This document shows positions 1-8,111 of a DNA stretch of 64,000 bases, piece after piece. Position numbers and translations under genes: made by a program. The notes under the pieces are model-generated. The model had not been told where the DNA came from and ran no database searches. It worked only from the letters and a program-made list of their open reading frames with translations. The stretch's first letter is position 1; each line of letters starts with the position of its first letter. Origin of the DNA: Lacrimispora amygdalina (GTDB lineage Bacteria; Bacillota; Clostridia; Lachnospirales; Lachnospiraceae); the NCBI RefSeq assembly GCF_003432035.1, contig NZ_QOHO01000064.1, positions 25,352 to 89,351 of the forward strand, in the 5' to 3' direction.

Positions 1-222
1 GCTTTGTACGTTCCTATTTTTATTAACTTCATGGCAAAAGGCAAAGGACTTAACTTCTTTAACCGTATATTAATGCCCTGTTTATCCCTTGCAGGCTGTT
101 TATTTATGATCATAGCGGCATGGTTTGCACACGGAATGGCTGTAGTTGCCTTCCTTATCGTATTTTTTGCTGTTATGATATTCAGTGCTTTGTTTTTGCG
201 GGGATCAAAAGCGGAAGCTTAA
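1..222 (+). CDS. C-terminal end of a multi-pass membrane permease (partial)
   Basis: Only the last 73 or so codons lie in the window. They encode two hydrophobic segments separated by a short loop (ILMPCLSLAGCLF... and VVAFLIVFFAVMIF...) and end in a short charged tail. This is the usual ending of an amino-acid permease of the APC type, but too little is present to name the substrate. The gene is cut by the window edge. Confidence 0.5.
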   Translation, partial: ALYVPIFINFMAKGKGLNFFNRILMPCLSLAGCLFMIIAAWFAHGMAVVAFLIVFFAVMIFSALFLRGSKAEA

Positions 223-256
223 ATCAAATATATCAGTTACAGAATGCGGGGGGCTA

Positions 257-766
257 ATGAATACTTTTATTTATCTATATCCGGAGACGTCTTTTTTCGA
301 GGTTGATCTGGTTGCTTATTTTATGAAGACCGTTGGAAATGTAACAATTTTGACTGACGATGATCGAATAATTGAAACAAACGAGGGCGTCCGGGTCATG
401 GCTGATTTATCCATTGGCGAAATAAGCGCTGCAGATATTGATGTTCTGGTCATTTGTGGCGGTAATACAGATAATATAAAAAAATTATCTCAACTTAATA
501 ATTTAATTAGAGAATGTCAAAAGAAGAATAAGGTCATCGGCGGTATCTGTGCAGGAAAGAACATTGTAACAAAAGCGTTATGTATTGAAAATGATTCAAA
601 ACATACTCAAACCCTAGATGGTACCATTGTATTAAGCCCAGGAAATGAATATGTAGATTTTGCATTAGCTATTGGTAAAGCTGTAAATATTTATAAAGAT
701 GAAGCAGATTATCAGGAAACTATCACTTATTTTAAATTGTTTCAATATCCCGATAACGCTAGATAG
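257..766 (+). CDS. DJ-1/PfpI family protein (glutamine amidotransferase-like fold)
   Basis: A 169-residue protein. The start at 257 is preferred over an upstream frame that overlaps the permease gene, because a purine-rich GCGGGGGG stretch lies just upstream and the fold's first strand (MNTFIYLYPE) begins there. The family marker is the nucleophile-elbow motif GGICAGK near residue 98, with a cysteine in the place expected for DJ-1/PfpI proteins, after the strand VLVICGG. Members act as deglycases, chaperones, proteases or regulators; no substrate can be deduced. A terminator hairpin follows directly, so it is transcribed alone or with the upstream permease. Confidence 0.75.
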   Translation: MNTFIYLYPETSFFEVDLVAYFMKTVGNVTILTDDDRIIETNEGVRVMADLSIGEISAADIDVLVICGGNTDNIKKLSQLNNLIRECQKKNKVIGGICAGKNIVTKALCIENDSKHTQTLDGTIVLSPGNEYVDFALAIGKAVNIYKDEADYQETITYFKLFQYPDNAR

Positions 767-775
767 GGGTAACAC

Positions 776-822
776 AAAAATCAGGGTTGGAATCCTCATG
801 ATAGAATTCCTGCCCTGATTTC
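776..822 (+). terminator. intrinsic terminator after the DJ-1/PfpI gene
   Basis: AAATCAGGG pairs with CCCTGATTT, with an inner GGAATcc/GAATTCC arm, and is followed by a T-rich end. It separates the gene from the TetR promoter that starts at 823. Confidence 0.75.
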
Positions 823-864
823 TTGACTGACGGTTTTATTTGTGCTAACATAACAGTTGTTATG
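823..864 (+). promoter_or_regulatory. promoter and operator of the TetR gene at 891
   Basis: TTGACT at 823-828, a 17-bp spacer and TAACAT at 846-851 form a good sigma-A promoter. An inverted repeat CATAAC-AGTT-GTTATG at 849-864 covers the -10 box and the expected start of transcription, which is the usual place for a TetR autorepression site. A related CATAACAG half-site recurs on the - strand within 1555-1573, upstream of the methyltransferase gene. Confidence 0.6.
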
Positions 865-890
865 CCATAGTAAGATTGGAGCAAGCAAGC

Positions 891-1511
891 ATGAAGAAGA
901 ATTGGGAGAGCCCGTCTTCACAGGAGTCCGATGCCGGAACAACCCGTGAACGGCTGATAAAAGCAGGTATAGAAGAATTTTATGAAAAAGGTTACAAACA
1001 GGCCAGCCTCCGTAAAATCTGTGCTGCCTGCGGCGTTACTACAGGTGCCTTTTATTTTCATTTTTCCGGAAAACAGCAGCTATTTTCCGCCATTGTAGAA
1101 CCAGTTATTGAACAATGGACCTGTCTGGGTAATACACTTGCGGACCGGGAGCTTAAAGACCAGTCCACCGCACTGGACAACGACCGGGCTATGATGGACC
1201 TTGAACTAAGGCACCGCAGGGAAATACTCATATTGCTGGAAAAATCATCCGGCAGCGGAAAAGAAAATTTTCTGGATAATCTGAAGCAGGGGCTTAAAAA
1301 ACATTTTATGACTCATTTTACCACGGCCATCGGTCATGTCCCCAATCCGGAGTTCATACAGCTTCTGGTAGATATGCGCATCTATGGAAACATTCAGCTT
1401 CTAAAAGGAAATTACAACAGAGCACAGACATTATTTTTTAATGATCTGCTGGCTCATTATGCGGAAGGCGGTTTTACATATTTAATTCAAAACTGTAAAG
1501 AAAGGTTATAG
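891..1511 (+). CDS. TetR/AcrR family transcriptional regulator
   Basis: A 206-residue regulator. The ATG at 891 is chosen over a TTG at 876, because GGAG at 878-881 is then 9 bases away. The N-terminal helix-turn-helix is clear: RERLIKAGIEEFYEKGY, then ASLRKICAACGVTTGAFYFHF, about residues 20-65. The C-terminal half is the variable ligand-binding region. It has its own promoter with a palindrome over the -10 box, so it probably represses itself. A methyltransferase gene follows after a terminator and is its likeliest partner. Confidence 0.85.
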   Translation: MKKNWESPSSQESDAGTTRERLIKAGIEEFYEKGYKQASLRKICAACGVTTGAFYFHFSGKQQLFSAIVEPVIEQWTCLGNTLADRELKDQSTALDNDRAMMDLELRHRREILILLEKSSGSGKENFLDNLKQGLKKHFMTHFTTAIGHVPNPEFIQLLVDMRIYGNIQLLKGNYNRAQTLFFNDLLAHYAEGGFTYLIQNCKERL

Positions 1512-1540
1512 AAACCAGGGCAAGGTGCCCTGGTTTTTTT
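1512..1540 (+). terminator. intrinsic terminator after the TetR gene
   Basis: AACCAGGGCA-AGG-TGCCCTGGTT followed by seven T residues: a compact hairpin with a U-tract directly after the stop codon. Confidence 0.85.
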
Positions 1541-1596
1541 ATATAACAAAAACAGGCAGCTGTTATGCTGCCACATTAAAAGGAGGTATTTTAACT

Positions 1597-2376
1597 ATGA
1601 AACAACCAAACTACGGAAACTGGATTTCCAAATCCATGATGCAGTTTCTCTGGGCCGCAACCGCCGTCTTCCTGGCGCTCACCCTGCTTTTCACCTATCT
1701 GTTCCAGGTGAAGCTTCTGGCTGCTGCCACCCTGGTGCTGACCATATTATCAGCCATTTTATCCGTATACCATCAGATCTGCCGTCATGCGTTTTCCTTC
1801 TCAGGAAAAGGAGTGATGAGCGGCATCCATAAAGAATTGCTGAGTCATCTCCCCTGGAACGGAAACGGGACCCTTCTGGATATCGGCTGCGGCTCCGGCG
1901 CGCTTACCATTCGCTGCGCCAAAGCGTTTCCCAAAGCAGAAATAACGGGAATCGACTATTGGGGAGCGCAATGGAACTATGCCAAAGAACAATGCGAAGA
2001 AAACATGCGGATTGAACAGGTTCCACCCATCACCTTCCTAAAAGGCGATGCCGCCGCACTCCCTTTCCAGGATGAAAGCTTTGACGCCGTAATCAGCAAT
2101 TTTGTCTTCCACGAAGTTATGACTCAGCCGGATAAACGCAAAGTCGTCCGTGAGGCACTCCGGGTAGTAAAAAAAGGCGGTGTTTTCGCCTTTCACGATT
2201 TATTTGAGCAGAAGAAACTATATGGCAATATGGAAGAATTGGTGGAAGAACTAAAAAAAGAGGGAATCACGAAAATCCATTATGTCCCGCATACAGAACA
2301 TATGGATTGTATACCATCCTATGTAAAAGCACCATGGCTGCTGTCAGGCCTTGGAATGCTTTATGGGGTAAAATGA
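1597..2376 (+). CDS. membrane-anchored class I SAM-dependent methyltransferase
   Basis: A 259-residue protein whose start at 1597 is fixed by AGGAGG at 1581-1586. Residues about 12-35 and 40-60 are hydrophobic and form two membrane segments. The soluble part carries methyltransferase motif I (LLDIGCGSGAL, about residue 90), then GIDYWG for the acidic residue that holds the SAM ribose, LPFQDESFDAVISNF for motif IV and LRVVKKGG for the post-motif helix. The substrate is unknown; the layout resembles small ubiquinone/demethylmenaquinone-type methyltransferases with an added membrane anchor. A hairpin GGCAGC/GCTGCC lies in the leader at 1555-1573. Confidence 0.8.
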   Translation: MKQPNYGNWISKSMMQFLWAATAVFLALTLLFTYLFQVKLLAAATLVLTILSAILSVYHQICRHAFSFSGKGVMSGIHKELLSHLPWNGNGTLLDIGCGSGALTIRCAKAFPKAEITGIDYWGAQWNYAKEQCEENMRIEQVPPITFLKGDAAALPFQDESFDAVISNFVFHEVMTQPDKRKVVREALRVVKKGGVFAFHDLFEQKKLYGNMEELVEELKKEGITKIHYVPHTEHMDCIPSYVKAPWLLSGLGMLYGVK

Positions 2377-2449
2377 GTTCTTACAAAGGAAAATAAATCC
2401 GGAAAGAATCAAAGAAATCACTAAATACAAATATCCTACCAGAGAGTTT

Positions 2450-2502
2450 AAAGCAGCAGCCTCATTGTTTCTGTAAAACAAATATGAGGCTGCTGCTTTT
2501 AC
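2450..2502 (+). terminator. intrinsic terminator
   Basis: A 16-bp stem (AAAGCAGCAGCCTCAT pairing with ATGAGGCTGCTGCTTT) around a 19-nt loop, ending in TTTTA. It closes the methyltransferase transcript. Confidence 0.85.
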
Positions 2503-2570
2503 AGTAACTGCAATTTAAGAATAGCACTATACTAAATAAATACCCGTCAATAGCAAATCTGCGATTATAT

Positions 2571-2602
2571 ATGTTGCATTTTTGCAACATTAGTGGTATG
2601 AT
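2571..2602 (+). promoter_or_regulatory. promoter of the XRE gene with a palindrome over the -35 box
   Basis: ATGTTGCA-TTTT-TGCAACAT at 2571-2590 is an inverted repeat with perfect 8-bp arms. The -35 box TTGCAT (2574-2579) lies inside it, and TATGAT at 2597-2602, preceded by TG one base upstream, follows with 17-bp spacing. The geometry fits autorepression by the XRE protein encoded at 2622. Confidence 0.65.
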
Positions 2603-2621
2603 ACATCCAGGAGGTAGTAAG

Positions 2622-3104
2622 ATGTCAATAACCGGTCAACGAATTAAACAAAGAAGGAAACAATTACAGATGAGCGCAGACGATGTGGCGGATCTTTTAG
2701 GAGTTTCAAGATCTACTATTTTCAGATATGAAAACGGTTATATCGAGAAAGTCCCTGCAAATATTTTAGAAAAGCTAGCCGAGATTTTAAAAACGACTCC
2801 GGCGTATTTAATAGGCCGGCAGGATTATTACACTGATACCAGAGAGCTGAATATTGACCCTATTACCTGGCACAACAGTACTGTTAAGTTTGAAGACGAA
2901 ATATTACTCAAAGAAACAGCTGATGACACCTACCGCACAGATGTAGGATCCAGATTCATTGAGCCAGGAATAATTCATGACGACAGTGACAAACTCGCCG
3001 CCATAACTGCAATTTATTTGACACTGACTGATGCAGAAAAGAAGAAAGCCTACGATTATTTTATAAACTTATCAAAGCAGACAGAATCCGGAAAACAGCG
3101 GTGA
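2622..3104 (+). CDS. XRE family regulator with helix-turn-helix domain
   Basis: A 160-residue protein. The start at 2622 follows AGGAGG at 2609-2614. Residues 5-60 form an HTH_3 domain (GQRIKQRRKQLQMSADDVA, then LGVSRSTIFRYENG). The C-terminal 100 residues show no S24 peptidase motif and I recognise no other domain. It stands alone between a terminator and the convergent GNAT gene. It resembles the small repressors of integrated elements, but no element surrounds it here. Confidence 0.8.
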   Translation: MSITGQRIKQRRKQLQMSADDVADLLGVSRSTIFRYENGYIEKVPANILEKLAEILKTTPAYLIGRQDYYTDTRELNIDPITWHNSTVKFEDEILLKETADDTYRTDVGSRFIEPGIIHDDSDKLAAITAIYLTLTDAEKKKAYDYFINLSKQTESGKQR

Positions 3105-3167
3105 ACAACTGGAGCCTGTTCCAGATTATAACATTTTTAAGTTCCTAACGATTATTTGGCATAACCC

Positions 3168-3722
3168 TCAAAGTGTTTCTATTTTAATTTTATAAATATC
3201 CGCTGTTTTCCCCTCATACTCAAAACTTCTTTCATATACTCCACCATTCTTTTTTATGGTTTTTATGGAAGGTATATTGTCTTGTTCTACCGACAAGTGT
3301 AATTCTGATAAGCCAGCCTCTTTTGCAATAACCAGCAGCTGTTTGAGCATCTCCGTTGCAATGCCTTTGCGTCTGAAAGTAGGTCTTACGCTGTATCCGC
3401 AATTTCCAAAATTCATTAAAAAATCATTAAGTGTATGTCTCAAATCAATAATACCTACGATATTTTTCGCTTTATTATCGATTGCAAAAAAAGTATCTGT
3501 TACCACCCAGTTCGGATTGACGGTATTTGGATTAGAGTTATCGATCACTGATTTTAACCAGTCCTCATAAGATTCTGTTTTATCAAATAATTCACTGCCA
3601 TTTATAATTTGCTCACCAAAATTAAAATGTTCTTTTCTATAATCTATGGCTTTTTCCTTTAGTTCAATTGTTGGTCTCACTAATAGTATATCCGGCTTTT
3701 CATCTGACTCCTTCAAATCCAT
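3168..3722 (-). CDS. GNAT family N-acetyltransferase
   Basis: 184 residues. The acetyl-CoA pyrophosphate-binding motif A is visible as RRKGIATEML (Arg/Gln-x-x-Gly-x-Gly/Ala type) about residue 115, preceded by the beta-strand GNCGYSVRPTF and followed by LHLSVEQDNIPSIKTIKKNG, the motif B helix. This is the RimJ/YjcK-like layout. The acceptor substrate cannot be told. GGAG upstream of the ATG supports the start. The gene is convergent with the XRE gene. Confidence 0.8.
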   Translation of the reverse strand: MDLKESDEKPDILLVRPTIELKEKAIDYRKEHFNFGEQIINGSELFDKTESYEDWLKSVIDNSNPNTVNPNWVVTDTFFAIDNKAKNIVGIIDLRHTLNDFLMNFGNCGYSVRPTFRRKGIATEMLKQLLVIAKEAGLSELHLSVEQDNIPSIKTIKKNGGVYERSFEYEGKTADIYKIKIETL

Positions 3723-3757
3723 TGTTTCGTTCTCCTATTTAAAATATTTATATTCTT

Positions 3758-4321
3758 CTATCTCAACATTTCCTTTATTTTCTGTAACATTTCACTTATC
3801 TGGCTCCTGCTAATATCAGTAACATTACTCCACATTTGTACACCTTGATAACTATATAAGAGCAGGTCTATGATTGGTTCAGGATTTGTTTTTATAAATT
3901 CCCCTCGTTCCATTCCATAGTTCAATAGTCGTTGCCATTTTTTTCTTCCAATATCATTTATTTTTTCAAATAAATCAGACTTTCTTGTAACTGCATATTC
4001 ATAGATAGCTAAACTTAAGGAATCTTTTTTATTAAGCATTTCTTCTTCTAAGACAGAAAATATTTCATCTAAAATAATATCTGCTTTAATACCACGATTC
4101 ATCTTTTCGTTTATATTATCAATACTACCATCTGAAAAGCCTTTAATAATCTCTTCAAATATATGATCTGTATTTTCATAATGCCGATACAGTCCACCCC
4201 TGCTTAATCCCGTCTTATCACAAATATCTTTCATAGTAACTTGAGTAAATCCCTTTACAGCAAACAATTCATATGCTTTTTCCAATATTAACTGTTTCGT
4301 CAGTTCACCCTTACTTCCCAT
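3758..4321 (-). CDS. TetR/AcrR family regulator, autoregulated
   Basis: 187 residues from the ATG at 4321; a longer frame reading back to 4414 would run through the promoter and its operators, so it is rejected. The N-terminal DNA-binding domain is clear (ILEKAYELFAVKGF, MKDICDKTGLSRGGLYRHYEN). The rest is the helical ligand domain. The gene ends 35 bp upstream of the GNAT gene on the same strand and the two may be cotranscribed. Two copies of a GACAnnnnTGTC-type operator flank its promoter. Confidence 0.85.
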   Translation of the reverse strand: MGSKGELTKQLILEKAYELFAVKGFTQVTMKDICDKTGLSRGGLYRHYENTDHIFEEIIKGFSDGSIDNINEKMNRGIKADIILDEIFSVLEEEMLNKKDSLSLAIYEYAVTRKSDLFEKINDIGRKKWQRLLNYGMERGEFIKTNPEPIIDLLLYSYQGVQMWSNVTDISRSQISEMLQKIKEMLR

Positions 4322-4364
4322 CCTTGTACCTACTTTAATATTAAAAAATAAAATGTTTGTTTGC

Positions 4365-4414
4365 GACACATATGTCTCTTTTAAGATTATGCGACACCCG
4401 TGTCTCTTTGTCAA
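4365..4414 (-). promoter_or_regulatory. promoter with two tandem TetR operators
   Basis: On the - strand TTGACA (4414-4409), 17 bp and CATAAT (4391-4386) form the promoter. GACACCCGTGTC at 4393-4404 fills the spacer and GACACATATGTC at 4365-4376 lies just past the transcription start, 28 bp away. Both read GACA-N4-TGTC and both are followed by TC, so they are probably two sites for the same dimer. Confidence 0.7.
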
Positions 4415-4479
4415 TACTTTGCTGCCTTTTAATAAAAATATTTATACCTAAATACTACCAATAGATATCAATATTCTTC

Positions 4480-5286
4480 TTAATTATAGTTTCCTGACAC
4501 TTCAATTTCTCTCGCAAGGCACTTCAACTCTCTTACTGAATCCTCTATGGTGTCACTCAAAACCGACAATTTAAGGATCTGCAAAAGTCTTTCATAACAA
4601 TTGTCCGGTTTATTTTCAAAACGCCGAATATACTCTTCCATTCTTTTGCGGCTTGGAAAATACGTATGATTCAGTGCATACAGCGCCTGGAGCAGATGAT
4701 CTAACGAGTTTTCCAGCACCTGATGATAAAAAAGAGCTTCTTTTCTCAAGATCACTCTTCCTAAGTCCTCTTCATTAAGCACCCTGGAGATATGAAATTG
4801 AAACAGCTTATGAAACAATTCAGCCGGAGGTCTCTTTACCATTGCTTTCATATCTGACCAAACAGAATCCTCTTCATATAATATATTAATAGTTTCAATA
4901 CTGGACAATCTTCCGGTTGGATAAAAACCGCCAGACATTCCCAGATGTTTTCCCTGCAATGTTTCTTCCACGTACAACATCATCTCTTTCACGGTAAAAT
5001 ACATTGGCATAACTTCAATTCCATTAATCACCAGTATATCTCCATACCCCCACATACCACCATTGCATACATTCATGAAGCAATCTGAATACTGTCCCGC
5101 AAAGGCAGAGTATATTAACTCACGTTCTTTCTTTTCCGGAATGTCCGTACAAAGAACAAACAAATCAATATCACTCTGTCCTGGCACCAGTATTGCATTT
5201 ATATCACCTGTCTGAGCTATTCCTTTCACCTCTTTACACTTTGATATTTCACATACCAGATTATCTTTTATCTGAAGAACATCCAT
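4480..5286 (-). CDS. nucleotidyltransferase-domain protein
   Basis: 268 residues from the ATG at 5286, which has AGGAG at proper spacing; an in-frame ATG at 5319 directly abuts the stop of the preceding small gene. The motif GQSDIDLFV at about residue 38 is the G-S-x-D-x-D metal and nucleotide site of the polymerase-beta nucleotidyltransferase fold. The rest is mostly helical and may bind substrate, as in aminoglycoside or lincosamide nucleotidyltransferases. The target is unknown. It is the third gene of an apparent PadR operon. Confidence 0.65.
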   Translation of the reverse strand: MDVLQIKDNLVCEISKCKEVKGIAQTGDINAILVPGQSDIDLFVLCTDIPEKKERELIYSAFAGQYSDCFMNVCNGGMWGYGDILVINGIEVMPMYFTVKEMMLYVEETLQGKHLGMSGGFYPTGRLSSIETINILYEEDSVWSDMKAMVKRPPAELFHKLFQFHISRVLNEEDLGRVILRKEALFYHQVLENSLDHLLQALYALNHTYFPSRKRMEEYIRRFENKPDNCYERLLQILKLSVLSDTIEDSVRELKCLAREIEVSGNYN

Positions 5287-5319
5287 ATTTCTAATCTCCT
5301 TTACCTTTACCTTTACCAT

Positions 5320-5439
5320 TCAGTACTTTACCAATGGTATAAAAAGCATACCACCGGTAACAAAAAGAATCAATCTAAACACCAATAACATTATATCTGA
5401 AATTGAAGATGTACCGGGAATAAATATTATTTTACTCAT
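5320..5439 (-). CDS. 39-residue single-span membrane peptide, coupled to padR
   Basis: This short gene reads from an ATG that overlaps the padR stop codon as ATGA, with AGGAGG just upstream inside the padR end, and it stops one base before an ATG of the next gene. The product begins MSKIIFIPGT and has one hydrophobic stretch (MLLVFRLILFV through MLFIPLV). Overlap with padR and the strong ribosome binding site argue that it is translated. No family is recognised. It could be a membrane stress peptide controlled by PadR. Confidence 0.55.
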   Translation of the reverse strand: MSKIIFIPGTSSISDIMLLVFRLILFVTGGMLFIPLVKY

Positions 5440-5783
5440 CCGTTCTTACCTCCTAAAATAATTGTTGAGGCCAGCTTCAAAACTTCTTCCAGGCGTTTTA
5501 ATTCTCCCTCTGCTATCTGTCTTCCGGCATCAGTTATGACGTATTCCTTTTTCTTGCTGTCAAATTCATCATCATAAGGAATAATCCACTTTTTCTTTAC
5601 CAATGCATTAACAGCTCCATACAAAGTACCTGCGCCCAAAACAACCCGCCCATCCGTTACTTTGTCTATAAACTGCATAATTCCATATCCATGATTCGGT
5701 TTATACACAGCCAACAGGACAAGAAAGGTCGTTTCAGTCAATGCACCGCCTTTTATGTTATCCCGAATAATTATCGCTCCCAT
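5436..5783 (-). CDS. PadR family transcriptional regulator
   Basis: 115 residues. The PadR winged-helix signature is complete: GALTETTFLVLLAVYKPNHGYGIMQFI, then GTLYGAVNALVKKKWI and KKKEYVITDAGRQ, about residues 12-90. There is no strong ribosome binding site, but the start agrees with family length. PadR proteins sense small molecules or membrane stress and repress their own operon. Here the operon also contains a membrane peptide and a nucleotidyltransferase, and an inverted repeat lies just upstream. Confidence 0.85.
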   Translation of the reverse strand: MGAIIIRDNIKGGALTETTFLVLLAVYKPNHGYGIMQFIDKVTDGRVVLGAGTLYGAVNALVKKKWIIPYDDEFDSKKKEYVITDAGRQIAEGELKRLEEVLKLASTIILGGKNG

Positions 5784-5789
5784 CTATAC

Positions 5790-5823
5790 TACGTTTACTG
5801 TAATAAATATATCACTAAACGTA
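5790..5823 (-). promoter_or_regulatory. inverted repeat, probable PadR operator
   Basis: TACGTTTA at 5790-5797 and TAAACGTA at 5816-5823 are perfect 8-bp arms 18 bp apart, and the match extends through a further TG/CA after one mismatch. The repeat ends 6 bp from the padR start codon, so a bound protein would block padR transcription or translation. Confidence 0.6.
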
Positions 5824-5855
5824 ATAAAATTCAAGCTTTCTTAACGGAACTTTAA

Positions 5856-5951
5856 TTGACATTCCAAATTCTTTTATGTAAAATACCCAGTAGTTAACAC
5901 TGAAGTAGCAAGACTTTTGTTGTAAATATATTTTGCAGCAAGGGTTTTTTT
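5856..5951 (+). promoter_or_regulatory. kup promoter and leader hairpin
   Basis: TTGACA at 5856-5861, 17 bp and TAAAAT at 5879-5884 make a near-consensus promoter. The leader then contains a hairpin (5914-5922 with 5936-5944, several G-U pairs) followed by seven T residues, which looks like an intrinsic terminator ahead of the gene. That suggests attenuation of kup. I do not see the conserved blocks of a c-di-AMP (ydaO) riboswitch. Confidence 0.5.
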
Positions 5952-5986
5952 AATTGAAATAAAATAAATTTTACAAAGAGGATGAC

Positions 5987-7999
5987 ATGGAATCACTATC
6001 AAAGAAATCAAATATTTCTAAATTAACATTAGGAGGAGTCCTGGTAACATTAGGTGTTGTATATGGAGATATCGGTACTTCGCCGCTATATGTAATGAAA
6101 TCCGTACTATACGGGAACGGAGGTATTCAGACTGTCTCAGAAAATTTTATACTTGGAACCCTGTCCCTGGTATTCTGGACACTCACTATTTTAACAAGCA
6201 TAAAATATGTATTTATTACATTAAGGGCTGACAACACTGGAGAAGGCGGTATCTTTTCACTTTTTACACTGGTCAGGAGCCGTTCCAGATGGCTGATTAT
6301 CCCTGCAATGATCGGAGGTTCTGCGCTGTTAGCAGACGGTATGCTGACTCCGGCAGTAACCGTGACATCAGCTGTTGAAGGTCTGAAACTGCTGCCTGTT
6401 TTTCACCAACTTTTCGGAGAAAATCAGGGAAATATCATTGCTCTGGTTATTTTAATAATCTGTATTCTGTTTTTTATTCAGCACATAGGCACTGATTCCA
6501 TTGGTAAACTGTTCGGTCCCATCATGTTTTTATGGTTCTGCAGCTTAGCCCTTTTTGGTGTTATTAATCTCGCGCAAAACCCCTTCCTGCTGCGTGCATT
6601 ATCACCCCATTATGCTATCAATATACTTTTCAGCCCCCACAATAAACTTGGTTTTTTTATTCTTGGAAGCATATTTTTGTGTTCAACCGGAGCGGAAGCA
6701 CTTTACTCCGATTTGGGACATGTAGGCAGAAAGAATATTTACTTTACCTGGCCATTTGTTAAAATATGTTTATTACTCAACTATTTCGGCCAGGGTGCGT
6801 GGATTTTATCCTCAAAAAACAACCCTGCTTTCGCCTTAACAGAAGATATCAATCCGTTTTATCAGATGATTCCCAATGGTCTGCTTGTATACGGCATCAT
6901 AATTTCTACCCTTGCCGCCATCATAGCATCTCAGGCCCTAATATCAGGTTCCTTTACACTTGTATCAGAAGCAATAAAACTGAACTTGTTTCCAAGACTC
7001 CATACCATATACCCTTCCCCCTCCAAGGGACAGCTTTATATTCCTGCAATCAACCGGATTCTGTGGATTGTCTGTATTGGAATTGTACTTTACTTTCAAA
7101 GTTCCGAGAAAATGGAATCAGCGTATGGACTTGCCATAACAGTCACCATGCTTATGACTACCATTCTGCTTTTTAACTATATGCTGAAGAAGAAAACGCC
7201 CATTCTGCTTGCTGTTATCATGCTTATTTTCTTTATGAGTTTTGAAATTTCATTCTTCATAGCAAATATAGTTAAATTTTTCCATGGAGGATTTGTAGCC
7301 ATTATCATTGCTGTATCCATCTTATTTATCATGTATCTCTGGGACAGAGCTCATGTGATACGGGTTCGCTATGAGGAATTTGTACCCATTGATAATTATT
7401 TAGAATTACTGACACAGTTAAGTCAGGACCCGAAAGTTCCCAAATATGCCAGCAATCTGGTGTGCTTAAGCAAATGTCCGAATCCGAAACAAATTGAACG
7501 TAAAATATTGTACTTTCTTCTGGATAAACGGCCAAAAAAAGCCGATGTTTACTGGTTTGTAGACGTTAATGTAACAGATGAGCCTTATCAGGCAGAATAC
7601 ACGGTGGAAAAATTCAATACAAACAACATTATAAAAATCCAGTTAAAACTGGGCTTCCGTATCGATCAAAATCTTAATGTATTTTTACGGCAGATATCAA
7701 CAGAACTGGTGGAAAACAAAGAAATTGAACCGCAGTCAAACAGTTACTCCATTCTTCCAAACCGCAAGCTGGGAGATTTTCGTTTCGTATTTATCCAGGA
7801 AATTTTATCTCATGATGCCACATTATCCGCCTGGGATTCCTTCGTATTAAATACCAAACTTTTTATACAGAAGTTCACAGCTTCCCCATCAAACTGGTTC
7901 GGACTTGACACCAGTGATGTTTATATTGAAAAAGTTCCAATGTTCCTGGGACATTCAAACCAGGTTATTTTAAAAAGAGTGGATAGAAAAATGAAGTAA
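5987..7999 (+). CDS. kup: Kup/HAK/KT family potassium uptake protein
   Basis: 670 residues, the full length for the family. The N-terminus carries the family signature GVVYGDIGTSPLYV, followed by about twelve hydrophobic segments up to residue 450. A soluble C-terminal domain of about 210 residues follows. It imports potassium with protons across the cytoplasmic membrane. The ribosome binding site AAGAGG precedes the ATG. The gene has its own promoter and a leader with a terminator-like hairpin, and a two-way terminator follows it. Confidence 0.95.
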   Translation: MESLSKKSNISKLTLGGVLVTLGVVYGDIGTSPLYVMKSVLYGNGGIQTVSENFILGTLSLVFWTLTILTSIKYVFITLRADNTGEGGIFSLFTLVRSRSRWLIIPAMIGGSALLADGMLTPAVTVTSAVEGLKLLPVFHQLFGENQGNIIALVILIICILFFIQHIGTDSIGKLFGPIMFLWFCSLALFGVINLAQNPFLLRALSPHYAINILFSPHNKLGFFILGSIFLCSTGAEALYSDLGHVGRKNIYFTWPFVKICLLLNYFGQGAWILSSKNNPAFALTEDINPFYQMIPNGLLVYGIIISTLAAIIASQALISGSFTLVSEAIKLNLFPRLHTIYPSPSKGQLYIPAINRILWIVCIGIVLYFQSSEKMESAYGLAITVTMLMTTILLFNYMLKKKTPILLAVIMLIFFMSFEISFFIANIVKFFHGGFVAIIIAVSILFIMYLWDRAHVIRVRYEEFVPIDNYLELLTQLSQDPKVPKYASNLVCLSKCPNPKQIERKILYFLLDKRPKKADVYWFVDVNVTDEPYQAEYTVEKFNTNNIIKIQLKLGFRIDQNLNVFLRQISTELVENKEIEPQSNSYSILPNRKLGDFRFVFIQEILSHDATLSAWDSFVLNTKLFIQKFTASPSNWFGLDTSDVYIEKVPMFLGHSNQVILKRVDRKMK

Positions 8000-8008
8000 A
8001 ATCATTTG

Positions 8009-8048
8009 AAAAAGACCATCCTGCTTCCGGCAAGACGGTCTCTTTTTA
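8009..8048. terminator. bidirectional terminator between kup and the immunity operon
   Basis: AAAGACC...GGTCTCTTTTT, with A-rich and T-rich flanks on both sides. It can end kup from the left and the leftward immunity operon from the right. Confidence 0.7.
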
Positions 8049-8111
8049 TCAACAAACAAAATATGAAATTAGCATAAGTTCTCCATTCTTCTTTATGGAA
8101 GACAGTTCTCT

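Noticed and set aside
5880..5986. c-di-AMP riboswitch before kup
   Set aside because: The leader is only about 95 nt and lacks the conserved blocks of the ydaO class.
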